Assembly (NCBI GenBank): GCA_016720935.1
Contig: JADKJP010000007.1
Coordinates: forward strand, 930,001 to 994,000
Origin: Bacteroidota bacterium
GTDB taxonomy: Bacteria > Bacteroidota > Bacteroidia > AKYH767-A > 2013-40CM-41-45
Length of the DNA stretch: 64,000 nt
Reading direction: 5' to 3'
Part shown: piece after piece, positions 51,550 through 60,698 of the stretch
How positions within the stretch are numbered: the stretch's first letter is position 1
Layout: each line of letters begins with the position of its first letter
Program-made: the position numbers and the translations under genes
Notes under the pieces: model-generated
The model's database searches: none
What the model was told of the DNA's origin: nothing
The model's input: the letters and a program-made list of their open reading frames with translations, nothing else

Positions 51550-52650
51550 TCAACCCGGTATTTGCTGAAACTGAGGCGAGATTTTCCGAATCATTTCGTC
51601 GTTCCATTCCTGTCCTTCAGACAAAAGTTGTCGCAGCAGTATAAAGTCTACTTCACGATTCTCTTTCGGTCCTTCATTGAAAGCACGAAATCCCGCTTTC
51701 GCTTCGGTCATCATATTCAAAGCAAGCCATTCCCTGTTGGCTTCTTTATTTTTGTCCCAATGCTCCAGTTTTTTCTGCCTCACGGCGTTCACAGTTTTCA
51801 TCGTACAATTCGGGAATGTGTAAAGCAATTTCGCTATCAGGTTATTGACACCTTCGTCCAACAATGACAGATCCATGTTACCTTTTGCGACAATTTCCTT
51901 TGCTTTTGCCAACGCTTCTCCCCGCTTTGGAGTTCCATAAATAATTTTTCCAAATTCATCCATCCATTTGTCCGTATTTACAAGAGGATTAGCAATAAAT
52001 TTTCCATCAACTTTCAAAGCAGGCACCAGATCCGTGATCAAGCCATATTGATATGCCTGATGTGCAGTCCACTGTTCGCAGAGCGTGAGAGAACTCATCG
52101 CTCTTTCAACACCTACATACAAATGAAGAAAATCAGTGGCTCCGCCTACAGGAGCACTTCCATGTTTTGGCCCAGCCTGACCAAAACGAGCGAAATCCTG
52201 CGCGATGGTAAAATCACAGGCCATACCAATTTCTTGACCGCCGGCAATCCGCATTCCATTTACACGATTGATGACAGGTTTTTCGCAAAGCAAAATAGCC
52301 GTGACCATGTCGTTGAACAATCGCATGTACTGACTGTATTCCTGAGGGTTGCTAGAATAGTATTCAGCATATTCCTTTGTATTTCCTCCGGTACAGAATG
52401 CTTTTTCTCCAACAGCGGTAAAGACTACAGCGACAATGCTCCGGTCATTCGATGCTTCACGAAAAGCGAGAATAACTTCCTTCACTGCCGCGGTTGTATA
52501 TGAATTAAATTGTTTTGGATTGTTCAACCAGATCCATGCATTATAAAGTCCGCTTATTGAAGCACCGCTTCTATCAAGACAAGGGCGTTTTTCAAAAATA
52601 ATTTCATTAAATTCTGTCTGAACCAGATTGTGACTGTGAAGTGTTTTCAT
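51550..52650 (-). CDS. oah: 6-oxocyclohex-1-ene-1-carbonyl-CoA hydrolase (ring opening)
   Basis: This 366-residue crotonase-family hydrolase (Oah/BamA) has diagnostic segments RPCLDRSGASISGLYNAWIW, LNNPKQFNSYTT, GEKAFCTGGNTKEYAEYY, VNGMRIAGGQEIGMACDFTI and FGQAGPKHGSAPVGGATDFL. It adds water to the ring of 6-oxocyclohex-1-ene-1-carbonyl-CoA and opens it to 3-hydroxypimelyl-CoA. BamA-type genes are the standard marker for anaerobic aromatic degradation. Position and spacing (10 bp from the dehydrogenase gene) place it in the operon. Confidence 0.93.
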   Translation of the reverse strand: MKTLHSHNLVQTEFNEIIFEKRPCLDRSGASISGLYNAWIWLNNPKQFNSYTTAAVKEVILAFREASNDRSIVAVVFTAVGEKAFCTGGNTKEYAEYYSSNPQEYSQYMRLFNDMVTAILLCEKPVINRVNGMRIAGGQEIGMACDFTIAQDFARFGQAGPKHGSAPVGGATDFLHLYVGVERAMSSLTLCEQWTAHQAYQYGLITDLVPALKVDGKFIANPLVNTDKWMDEFGKIIYGTPKRGEALAKAKEIVAKGNMDLSLLDEGVNNLIAKLLYTFPNCTMKTVNAVRQKKLEHWDKNKEANREWLALNMMTEAKAGFRAFNEGPKENREVDFILLRQLLSEGQEWNDEMIRKISPQFQQIPG

Positions 52651-52660
52651 ATTCCTTTTA

Positions 52661-53728
52661 TTAATTGGTGAAATCGGGAACCATTACCGACCGTTTGGTG
52701 TATTTGTGTTCGAGTGTATTTTTAAAAACCTCATTGATTTTTGACATTGGAAATGTCTGTACGAACTCGGTGATATTCAACATTCCGTTTGCGACAAGTT
52801 GCAATACTTCAGGATAAAGCTCCGGTTTGCAACCCCAGGTGCCTACAAGTTTCGCGTCAAAAGCCATCAGGTTGCTCAGTCTCACTTCTACTTTGTCCAT
52901 TGTAAAACCAACGATCGACAAGGTGGAAGCGAATGAAATCAAATTGAAGGCAAGATCCTGTCCGGCTTTAGTTCCTGACATTTCAAATATTTTCCAGCAA
53001 TAGGCTGAAGTTTTCAGTTCCTTAGCAATAGATTTCACCCGCTCTTTGATGGATTTTGTATCCATTCCTTTAATATTGAGCACGGCATCTATTTTATTCT
53101 CATTGGCTATGGCTAGTTTTTCATCACTGAGATCCAGGGCCAGTACTTTTGCGCCACTGATTTTCGCGAGCAAGGCCGCGTAAATACCTACTCCACCAAC
53201 CCCAATTACGATAGCAAAATCATTTTTTTCAATCTCCGCCTTTTTTATCACCTGGTAAGGAGTAGAAACCGCATCCGCGATAACTGCCAGTTGTTCCAGG
53301 GAATATTTCTTCAAAACAGCATCAGGAACTTCGCAGAGATATCTGGCCGGCACTTTAATGTGTGATGCAAAACCACCATCGAAATCATTACCGGGCATTA
53401 ATTGGTTCCGGCAAATATTACTTCTGCCTCTTTTGCAGAGTTCGCATTCCCCGCATGGGAGAACTGCCGGAATGATTACTTTTTTTGATATCCACGCTTC
53501 AGGGCCTGCTACTACTACTCCGCTGATTTCATGACCCAAAGTGAGCGGTAGCGGATGTTTGGTTTGCACACCCTGATGCCAAAAACTAAGATCCGTATGG
53601 CAGACTCCACATCCTGCAATTTTAACAAGAGCTTCTCCCTCTCCTAATTCTGGTAAGGAATTTTCAGACAGGCTGAATTCTTTGCTCAACTCTGTCATTT
53701 TCCATTGATATAATTTCTGTTCTGACAT
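52661..53728 (-). CDS. had: 6-hydroxycyclohex-1-ene-1-carbonyl-CoA dehydrogenase
   Basis: This 355-residue zinc-dependent medium-chain dehydrogenase has catalytic zinc ligands in GCGVCHTDLSFWHQG and GHEISGVVV. The structural zinc site is CGECELCKRGRSNIC, and the NAD-binding motif is VIGVGGVGIYAAL. It oxidises the 6-hydroxy group to the 6-oxo compound, the substrate of the adjacent ring-opening hydrolase. The C-H-T-D-L-x-F-W-H segment is that of the Had/BamQ group. It ends 10 bp before the hydrolase gene and starts 3 bp after the thiolase gene. Confidence 0.9.
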   Translation of the reverse strand: MSEQKLYQWKMTELSKEFSLSENSLPELGEGEALVKIAGCGVCHTDLSFWHQGVQTKHPLPLTLGHEISGVVVAGPEAWISKKVIIPAVLPCGECELCKRGRSNICRNQLMPGNDFDGGFASHIKVPARYLCEVPDAVLKKYSLEQLAVIADAVSTPYQVIKKAEIEKNDFAIVIGVGGVGIYAALLAKISGAKVLALDLSDEKLAIANENKIDAVLNIKGMDTKSIKERVKSIAKELKTSAYCWKIFEMSGTKAGQDLAFNLISFASTLSIVGFTMDKVEVRLSNLMAFDAKLVGTWGCKPELYPEVLQLVANGMLNITEFVQTFPMSKINEVFKNTLEHKYTKRSVMVPDFTN

Positions 53729-53731
53729 AGG

Positions 53732-54994
53732 CTACAGATTACAATTTTCAAATAATATAGCAGTACCCTGTCCACCTCCGATACATGCGGAAGCGATTCC
53801 GTACTTCACTTTACGATAGTTCATTTCACGGGAAATTGTCAAAGACAAACGAGCTCCTGTTGCAGCCAGGGGATGCCCGATAGCGATGGCTCCACCGTTC
53901 ACATTACAAATATTTCTGTCGAGATTGAGCTCTCTTTCACAGCCGATGAACTGCGCGGAAAAAGCTTCATTGATTTCTATCAGGCCGATGTCAGTCATTT
54001 TCAATCCGGTCATTTCCAACAAAAGCCGGATAGCAGGAACCGGACCCAAACCCATTTCTTTTGGATCAACCCCACAGCTTGCAGAAGCGACAATCCTGGA
54101 TATAGGAATCAGGTTGGATATCTTGATCTGATGTTTATTGGCCACGGTAACAGCTGCAGCTCCATCGACCATACCGCTTGAATTTCCAGCGGTCAAAACG
54201 CCAACTTCAGAAAACACCGGCGGCAATTTGGCTAACGCCTCAGGTGTTGTAGCACGTACATGTTCATCCAGTTCAAACTGGGTTACACTTCTGGGCAAAG
54301 AAACTTTTCGTGCTTTCAAACCGTCTGCTTCAAATACTGTGGAAGCAACCGGAGAAATTTCATCTTTAAAAAAGCCACGATCACGTGCCGCGATTGCTCT
54401 GTCTGATGAAAGCTTCGCGAATGCATCCACATCAAAACGAGTGATACTATATTTCTTCGCGACATTTTCGGCAGTGTAGCCCATTGGATAACCGGCTGCT
54501 GTATCATCAAGAGCTTCCCATAACATATCTTTGAATACCGGTCGGCCGAGGGGATAGCCCATGCGGTTTCCAAAACAAACTGTTGGAGCAAGGGACATAT
54601 TTTCAGTACCACAACACAAAACAGCATTCGCTTTTCCAAGAGTGATTTGTTCCGCACCGGTGATGATAGTTTCAAAACCAGAACCACAAATGCGTTGAAC
54701 CATCAGGCTTGGGATTTCCATCGGAATCCCAGTAAAAAGGGAGATGTGCCGTGGCAAGAAATACGCATCGGTAGAACTTTGTCCGATATTCGCGATAATG
54801 ACCTGGTCAATATCTCCTGGTTTTAAAGTGGATTTCTGAAGTGCGGCACGTCCCGCGAAAATTCCCAGATCAGTTGGCGAAACCATTGCCAGAGAACCAC
54901 AGTATTTTCCAAAAGCTGTTCGAGCGCCATTCACGAGATAAATATCATCGTAGATAATTCCTATTCCTTTATTCTTGTCATGAAAAGCTTTCAC
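53732..54994 (-). CDS. Acetyl-CoA acyltransferase (thiolase)
   Basis: This 420-residue thiolase II-type enzyme has the nucleophilic Cys in VQRICGSGFETI, the catalytic His in INEAFSAQF and GGAIAIGHPLAATGAR, and the second Cys in SACIGGGQG. The start is GTG 54994 (MKAFHDKNKGIGIIYDD), 2 bp after the stop of the activase fusion; no ATG lies near. In the pathway it would cleave 3-oxopimelyl-CoA with CoA to glutaryl-CoA and acetyl-CoA, or acetoacetyl-CoA at the end. Confidence 0.9.
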   Translation of the reverse strand: MKAFHDKNKGIGIIYDDIYLVNGARTAFGKYCGSLAMVSPTDLGIFAGRAALQKSTLKPGDIDQVIIANIGQSSTDAYFLPRHISLFTGIPMEIPSLMVQRICGSGFETIITGAEQITLGKANAVLCCGTENMSLAPTVCFGNRMGYPLGRPVFKDMLWEALDDTAAGYPMGYTAENVAKKYSITRFDVDAFAKLSSDRAIAARDRGFFKDEISPVASTVFEADGLKARKVSLPRSVTQFELDEHVRATTPEALAKLPPVFSEVGVLTAGNSSGMVDGAAAVTVANKHQIKISNLIPISRIVASASCGVDPKEMGLGPVPAIRLLLEMTGLKMTDIGLIEINEAFSAQFIGCERELNLDRNICNVNGGAIAIGHPLAATGARLSLTISREMNYRKVKYGIASACIGGGQGTAILFENCNL

Positions 54995-54996
54995 AA

Positions 54997-56862
54997 TTAA
55001 AGTATTTTGTGTTCTGTGATATTTTCGTTTTCCAAAACCGCCACATTCTGTTTGGCATACACTGCTGCACCCAGGGCAGTCATAAACTGCGAGTGTTCGA
55101 CAGTCTCAACTTTTTCGCTGAGTTTCTTTTCCAGGATATCGATGAGGTAAGGATGGAAAGCAACAACACCGCCTATGAGGTAAACAGGGGCACCCGGCTT
55201 GATGCGAAGTTTTGCTACACGATTGGCAATCGAGAGATAAACACCTTTGGAAATGTCCTCCACGCTCATTCCTTCGATCAGCCATTTCATAATTTCCGTT
55301 TTAGCGAAAACAGTACAGAAACTATTCAGTTCATTTTTATTATTACTGCGTGCAGCAAGCAGGCTCATTTCACCGATATTAATTTCCGCACGTTCGGAAA
55401 TCTCCGTGATGAATGACCCTGTACCAGCCGCGCATTTATCATTCAAATAAAAATTCTCTACATGGTTTCCTGAATCGCAGTGAATAACTTTAATATCCTC
55501 TCCTCCTATGTCAATGATGTTTTTTTCTCCTTTCGCATAGAGGGAAACGCCTTCAGCGGCGCAATTAATTTCTGTTTTCACAAAATCCGCGTCAGGGAAA
55601 CTTTTCCTTCCATATCCGGTAGCGCAGCATGCTTTGATTTCAAATTCCGAGCGAATCGCGTTCAGTACATGTCGCACGCCGATTTTATCCCGGTTTATTG
55701 TTTTTAGTGCCAGCTTAAACGCGATTTTAGAATTACTGTCTATAACAATGAACTTGGTGTAAGAAGAACCCAAATCAACACCCAGGAAATACTCTCCGTT
55801 TCCGGATTTATCTCCTTTGATGATGACACCATTTTCCATTTTTGACTTCTTCGCTCCAATAAATTTTTTTCCGATTATTGAAGGATCCAGTGTCTTCATA
55901 AAGGAACTGGAACTGCGAATGGTCATCGCTTTAACCATATTGGTGAAAGCCAGATTGATCGGAGTACGGATGTAATGTTTTCTTCCATATTCCACAATTT
56001 TACCATTCATAAAATCGATTTCCGTAGGACGGTTGTTGATGAGGTCAACAGCAAGGGAAGGAAAGTGATCACCGGCTTTTTTGAGGTATCGAAGACATTT
56101 TCTGATGAATTCATCTTCGAACTTTATCTTTTCAGCCTCCGCTACCTCTACGGCTTCTTCGATCACCTGTTCTATGATCTCAACGGTATCCGGCATATTC
56201 ATCGCTTCCTTGATGGTCAGTTTTCCGATTCCACAGAGCGCGCTGAGCGAGGAATTCAAAATTGTTTTCTCCCAGATCTGCTTGAGCATTTCAAAAGATG
56301 TCAGCGCCTGTGTTGTAAGATTAATGCTGTTAAACCAGGAACTGATCTGACGGGCAGTTTCAATTTTTGAATCGTCGAGAGAAGCAATATAATTTGGAGG
56401 GTTAAAGAAAGTAACCTTCACAACATTCGGGGAAATGAGATTGCCGGCAAAATTTATTACCATGCGCAGGGTTTTGCTTTCACTGATTCCGGAAGCAAAA
56501 ATCTGTTCCACATCAATTCCATTCTGAGCGCTTACAAACAATTGTGAATCCAGATTCATACTCATCACCTGTTCTACAAAAGCAGGAGTGGAATATCCTT
56601 TTATACAAACAAATATGATCGCAGGATTGAACTCTCGTATATCGTGAAAATCTGTATAAATAGTATCGATAAATGCCTGTTTTTGAATCGCCCCTTCCAG
56701 TTTAATGCCTTCTTTGCGAATCATGTTTACTTTCACCTTGTCGTTATCGCAAACCGCTACCGTACATCCCGCTTCTTTTAGGTGCATGGCGAGAATCAAT
56801 CCAACCGGTCCAAGACCGATGACGGCAACTCTTTCTCCCAGTGCAATATGTTGTTCTGTCAT
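54997..56862 (-). CDS. Ketopantoate reductase-like / CoA-reductase activase fusion
   Basis: Residues 1-315 form a ketopantoate-reductase-type dehydrogenase: Rossmann VAVIGLGPVGLILAMHL (12-28), SAQNGID, KQIWEKTILNSSLSALCG and the C-terminal hallmark PTEIDFMNGKIVEYGRKH (279-296). A short linker with its own Met follows. Residues 357-610 are a BadF/BcrA-type ATPase: FLGVDLGSSYTKFIVID, DIGGEDIKVI, and the Fe-S cluster ligands in NDKCAAGTG (C477) and FCTVFAKTE (C516). Activases transfer one electron with ATP hydrolysis to benzoyl-CoA reductase or 2-hydroxyacyl-CoA dehydratase. I know of no named enzyme with this fusion. The frame is continuous. Its partner is probably the B-like subunit encoded 6 bp upstream. 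Confidence 0.85.
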   Translation of the reverse strand: MTEQHIALGERVAVIGLGPVGLILAMHLKEAGCTVAVCDNDKVKVNMIRKEGIKLEGAIQKQAFIDTIYTDFHDIREFNPAIIFVCIKGYSTPAFVEQVMSMNLDSQLFVSAQNGIDVEQIFASGISESKTLRMVINFAGNLISPNVVKVTFFNPPNYIASLDDSKIETARQISSWFNSINLTTQALTSFEMLKQIWEKTILNSSLSALCGIGKLTIKEAMNMPDTVEIIEQVIEEAVEVAEAEKIKFEDEFIRKCLRYLKKAGDHFPSLAVDLINNRPTEIDFMNGKIVEYGRKHYIRTPINLAFTNMVKAMTIRSSSSFMKTLDPSIIGKKFIGAKKSKMENGVIIKGDKSGNGEYFLGVDLGSSYTKFIVIDSNSKIAFKLALKTINRDKIGVRHVLNAIRSEFEIKACCATGYGRKSFPDADFVKTEINCAAEGVSLYAKGEKNIIDIGGEDIKVIHCDSGNHVENFYLNDKCAAGTGSFITEISERAEINIGEMSLLAARSNNKNELNSFCTVFAKTEIMKWLIEGMSVEDISKGVYLSIANRVAKLRIKPGAPVYLIGGVVAFHPYLIDILEKKLSEKVETVEHSQFMTALGAAVYAKQNVAVLENENITEHKIL

Positions 56863-56868
56863 TGGTAG

Positions 56869-58086
56869 TCAGATTTTAATTTTCATGGATTCAAGTTGTT
56901 CAACGAACGTCTCTATTTTTGTAATGCTTTGTCCTTCGGAGAAGAAACGCAAGTCGCATAAATCTCCTTCGATCACGAGATATGGAATACCGGTTTGATC
57001 TTTCAGACGCTGAGGCAAGCCAAATTTCGCGTTCGAATTATTAAAACAGGTCTTTGTATCGTGATAAATGATTCCATCACAGGAGAATTCTTCCAGCCAG
57101 GCTGTGAGCATTTTCATTTTCGCTTTTTCACTTCGATTGATAAAAATCTGTGTGTAGGCATATGCGGAAGATTCAAACGGATCGTTTTCATCGAAGTCAT
57201 CGAAAATCCAGCTGTTGCAATACGTTGAAGCAACAACACTCGCATTGTTCTGAATAAATAAATCAGAGAACATCCTGTTCTTTCCCCAGTTTGGCATTCC
57301 TTCCCAGAATAAACGGCACTTTTCTTTTTCCAAAATCCCGACCCCGTCCCGAACATTCCCTTCCAGTTCTGTCAATAAGGTCTCGTAATATTTTCTCGCG
57401 GTTTCCGTTCCGCGCAAGACCACGATGGGACCCATGTGTATTGTCCCATCGAAAAAACTGATTGGTGCAGGTGAAGCTTTTGCTGTTCGAAGTACTTTTT
57501 GCCAGAGAACGGTGGCTTCCCTGCTCAATCGCAATGTTTGCCTGAAAGAATCAATGTCAAATTTTTTACCTGAAGCAAGTTCACAGGCAGGAATAATATT
57601 TTTAAGCTGGCTAACAACCAATGCAACTTCGGGGCGGCTTACTTCATCGAGGTATCGGGGAGGATGAATTCCAACAATCGGACATTTAAAATAATCCGCG
57701 TAAAACGTAAACCAATCCTGAACTTCCCGGCATTGGTTTGTATTGTAAACGATCAGGTCAGGTTTTGGAATTCCTGACAAACCGTAATGTGATTGCAGAG
57801 GTGTACGGCCGGTGAGGAAAGAACCGATATCACTGGTGGTATAGGAACAAATGTGATTTGAAAATCCCTTTTTCCCTGCTTCGGGAATCAGATCGGTTGC
57901 CGATCGTGTTGCACCGAGTAATGCACCGTGATTTTCAGGAAAGTAAACTTCGAAACCAAAGGATCGAAGTAACTCAGCAGGACCTACGCTTGTACACCAG
58001 GCGATTTTACGGTCTGTATTTTCCAGTGAGCGAAAATAATCGCCCATTACTTTTTTCAGCAATTGTGTAATCCGGATCTCGTACAT
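56869..58086 (-). CDS. Second benzoyl-CoA reductase / 2-hydroxyacyl-CoA dehydratase-type subunit
   Basis: ATG 58086 (MYEIRITQLLKK), 1 bp after the upstream stop, is preferred over a TTG eight codons earlier. The 405-residue protein belongs to the HgdA/BcrB family: AWCTSVGPAELLRSFGFEVY, YTTSDIGSFLTG, YNTNQCREVQDWFTFY, FWEGMPNWGKNRMF, DGIIYHDTKTCFNNSN and EGDLCDLRFF. Compared with BcrB at 62209 it keeps two of the three candidate cluster Cys (NQC, KTC). The one in Y-C-M-G-C-Y is replaced in the segment SSAYAYTQIF. A role as reductase or dehydratase subunit working with the fused activase is inferred. Confidence 0.8.
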   Translation of the reverse strand: MYEIRITQLLKKVMGDYFRSLENTDRKIAWCTSVGPAELLRSFGFEVYFPENHGALLGATRSATDLIPEAGKKGFSNHICSYTTSDIGSFLTGRTPLQSHYGLSGIPKPDLIVYNTNQCREVQDWFTFYADYFKCPIVGIHPPRYLDEVSRPEVALVVSQLKNIIPACELASGKKFDIDSFRQTLRLSREATVLWQKVLRTAKASPAPISFFDGTIHMGPIVVLRGTETARKYYETLLTELEGNVRDGVGILEKEKCRLFWEGMPNWGKNRMFSDLFIQNNASVVASTYCNSWIFDDFDENDPFESSAYAYTQIFINRSEKAKMKMLTAWLEEFSCDGIIYHDTKTCFNNSNAKFGLPQRLKDQTGIPYLVIEGDLCDLRFFSEGQSITKIETFVEQLESMKIKI

Positions 58087-58087
58087 G

Positions 58088-59836
58088 TCAGGTGGCGAAT
58101 ATGCGTCCAACCGTATCTTTGAGTTGATCCAGTCGGATGATGTAAATTTCTTCCTCTACAGGATTGTCTTCTCCGTAGAGATTTTCAAGATGTGATTTGT
58201 ATGCTGTGACTACGCTTCTGGGCGCGACCTTCATCGAAGGTGTGAGTGTTCCTTTCTCGAGAGAAAGTTCATCATCGATAATCATTGCCGCACGAATCTG
58301 CGCGAATTTTTGTCCGATGGCACAATTGGCGTCATGTAAACAACTGTGCAGACATTTACGCAGTTCCTCCATATTTCGCGGACAAAAACATCCGCCTTCA
58401 GGAGTGTGCGCGTAATCAGGGTGATCAAGTAATTTCTTATTCGGAAACAAAATCGCGACAGGATATTCCTGCCCGCTTCCTACAACCATGGCGAAAGAGA
58501 TGTAATGACATTTCATCTCAATCAATTTTTCCAAATCCGAAGGGACTACCTTTTCCCCGTTTGACAATTTGAAAATCCTGTCCTTACGAGTGATGAGTTT
58601 AAGACCATTGTCCGTGAATTCTCCGATATCTCCGGTACAGAACCAGCCATCTTCAGTAAAAATCCCTTTGTTCGCCTCATCATTTTTATAATAACACTTC
58701 ATTACGTTGGGACCGTTGACCTGAATTTCACCATCATCACTAAGACGTAAGCTAACTCCAGGCAATGGTTTTCCTACAACGCCTGCTTCCCTTTTCAACT
58801 TTGGATCTGTGAGAGAACAACAAGGAGAAGTTTCTGTCAGGCCCCAGCCTTCCATTACCGGAATGTTCCGGCTTTCGAACACATCGGACAAGTTTTTGGG
58901 TAATGCAGCGGCAGCGGTGAAAATAAATTTCAGTTGGGAATGAAAGAAAAGGTCCTCCGCGGATTTGTCGTGTTTAGTGAGATCGATCAACGACTGATAC
59001 ACTTTTGGCACACTGAAAAATACAGTTGGCTGGATCAATTTCCAGTTCTCAAGAATTTCTTTTGGATCTTTTCCATAGCCCGATTCGAGAGAAATGGTGG
59101 CACCGTTGTACAAAGCGGTGAACAATTCAAAAATTCCTCCGAAACTGTGATGCCAGGGCAGATAAGAAAGGAAGCGGTCATTTTGATCGATGTTCCAGAC
59201 CAGTGACAAAGCAGCCTGTTGCGATAAAATATTTTTATGCATCAGTTGAACACATTTCGGAACACCCATTGTTCCGGAGGTATACATGTTCAGGCAAATA
59301 TCATCGGGAGCCGCATTCAGCTTCAAGATGGATGGGTCGGCACCTGTTTCAACTAACAATTCAGAAAAAGAATGTTGATTCGGGAAGAACTGTGTTTCAA
59401 CTTGGTCAAAAACAAAAATATGATTAACATGAATAGAGTTGCTCAATCTGCTCAGCTGTAATTCTCCTGCGAGAGACAGAAATTTTGCATCCGAATGATT
59501 GATCAGTAATTCGGCTGTATCTTTGTAAAAATAAGCGAAAATAGGAACGCTCACTCCGCCGGAAGCCATCACCGCAAGTTCCATTTCGAGCATTTCCAAA
59601 CGGTTTGGAGAATAGATGATCATCTTATCTCCCTCGTGAAAACCAAATCGTCTCAGATTTGCAGCGATATTGAGAACATTTCGATACAGCTCATTCCAAT
59701 TTATTCCCACGTAGATACCATCGCGTTTTTCTTTTAACGCGATGCGTTCCCCATATAATTTCACATTTCGGTCCAGCAATGTTGCGATGTTGGGAAGAAT
59801 AGTACCCAATTGTTTATCCGATCTGAGCTCTTTCAT
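58088..59836 (-). CDS. AMP-forming acyl-CoA ligase
   Basis: This 582-residue adenylate-forming enzyme has P-loop-like LNMYTSGTMGVPKCVQL (about 178-194), the YLPWHHSFGG segment, EGWGLTETSPCCSL, the hinge DGWFCTGDIGEF and KDRIFKLSNGEKVVPSD; the C-terminal catalytic Lys is near LTPSMKV. The sequence is of the long-chain/aryl fatty-acyl ligase type. In this operon it is the best candidate for activating benzoate or another aromatic or alicyclic acid to its CoA ester, although its motifs resemble fatty-acyl-CoA synthetases more than classical benzoate-CoA ligases, so the substrate is open. Confidence 0.82.
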   Translation of the reverse strand: MKELRSDKQLGTILPNIATLLDRNVKLYGERIALKEKRDGIYVGINWNELYRNVLNIAANLRRFGFHEGDKMIIYSPNRLEMLEMELAVMASGGVSVPIFAYFYKDTAELLINHSDAKFLSLAGELQLSRLSNSIHVNHIFVFDQVETQFFPNQHSFSELLVETGADPSILKLNAAPDDICLNMYTSGTMGVPKCVQLMHKNILSQQAALSLVWNIDQNDRFLSYLPWHHSFGGIFELFTALYNGATISLESGYGKDPKEILENWKLIQPTVFFSVPKVYQSLIDLTKHDKSAEDLFFHSQLKFIFTAAAALPKNLSDVFESRNIPVMEGWGLTETSPCCSLTDPKLKREAGVVGKPLPGVSLRLSDDGEIQVNGPNVMKCYYKNDEANKGIFTEDGWFCTGDIGEFTDNGLKLITRKDRIFKLSNGEKVVPSDLEKLIEMKCHYISFAMVVGSGQEYPVAILFPNKKLLDHPDYAHTPEGGCFCPRNMEELRKCLHSCLHDANCAIGQKFAQIRAAMIIDDELSLEKGTLTPSMKVAPRSVVTAYKSHLENLYGEDNPVEEEIYIIRLDQLKDTVGRIFAT

Positions 59837-59847
59837 GGGAAGAAGTT

Positions 59848-60687
59848 TTATACTGCCACGGCTTGTTTTTCTTTAAGTTTTTTATCCCTGTAGCCTCCCC
59901 AAAGAGCAGCACCAATAGCGCCGGCGTAAATCGAATCGGGATGCGCGTGGATAACATATTTCTTACTGCCTTCCTTCAACAGTTCATCGATTGCCTGGAT
60001 CATACCTTTGTTCAACGCCATTCCTCCGGTAAGCACAATCGGGGATTCCGCTTTCAGGGAACTCAGCAGTTTGATGATTCGGGAGCCGATAGAAAGGTGA
60101 ATTCCTTTGATGATATTCGGTGTTGTAATGCCGCGTGATACCATATTGATAACATCTGTTTCAGCCAGCACGGCGCAGATCCCTGAACTCACTTCCGGTT
60201 GTTCCCCTTCAAGGGAGACTTCTCCAACTTCTTCAATAGACAAACCGAGGTAACGGGAAATATTTTCGAGGAATTGTCCGGAGCCGGACGCACACTGACC
60301 GGTCATTTTATAATCTTCCACACGCGCGTCTTCGCGAATACGGATCGCGCGAACATACAAAGCGCCCAGATCAACGACTGTTCGTGCATCCGGAAATAGA
60401 AAATTCGCTCCTCGTGCATGGGTCGTCATGCCGTAGAAATGTCCCCGTTTTTTACGCACAAGATCACCCTCGCCTGTCGAAGCGAGATAGGCAACATCTT
60501 CATACTGTAAATTGTGTTTGGTCAGCATTGCCTGAACCATTTCATCCGCGACCTGTGTGGGATTACGTTTACGGATCTTTTCAGTTTGTTTATCAAGGAT
60601 TGAAGGGTTTTCGGAATAATTCATCAATACGAGTTTGATGAAATTGCTTCCGATATCAATTCCCATTGTGTATACAGCGTTTTCCAT
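59848..60687 (-). CDS. bcrD: Benzoyl-CoA reductase subunit D (class I, ATP-binding)
   Basis: This 279-residue BadF/BcrA-family ATPase has YTMGIDIGSNFIKLVLMN (phosphate 1), VVDLGALYVRAI, Fe-S ligand Cys in GQCASGSGQFLENI and SGICAVLAETDVINM, and LTGGMALNKGM. Together with subunit A it forms the activating half of class I benzoyl-CoA reductase. That half holds one [4Fe-4S] cluster between the two subunits and hydrolyses ATP to lower the redox potential of the electron. The gene follows subunit A by 11 bp, in the order C-B-A-D as in Thauera bcr and Azoarcus bzd. Confidence 0.9.
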   Translation of the reverse strand: MENAVYTMGIDIGSNFIKLVLMNYSENPSILDKQTEKIRKRNPTQVADEMVQAMLTKHNLQYEDVAYLASTGEGDLVRKKRGHFYGMTTHARGANFLFPDARTVVDLGALYVRAIRIREDARVEDYKMTGQCASGSGQFLENISRYLGLSIEEVGEVSLEGEQPEVSSGICAVLAETDVINMVSRGITTPNIIKGIHLSIGSRIIKLLSSLKAESPIVLTGGMALNKGMIQAIDELLKEGSKKYVIHAHPDSIYAGAIGAALWGGYRDKKLKEKQAVAV

Positions 60688-60698
60688 GGTATAATAAA

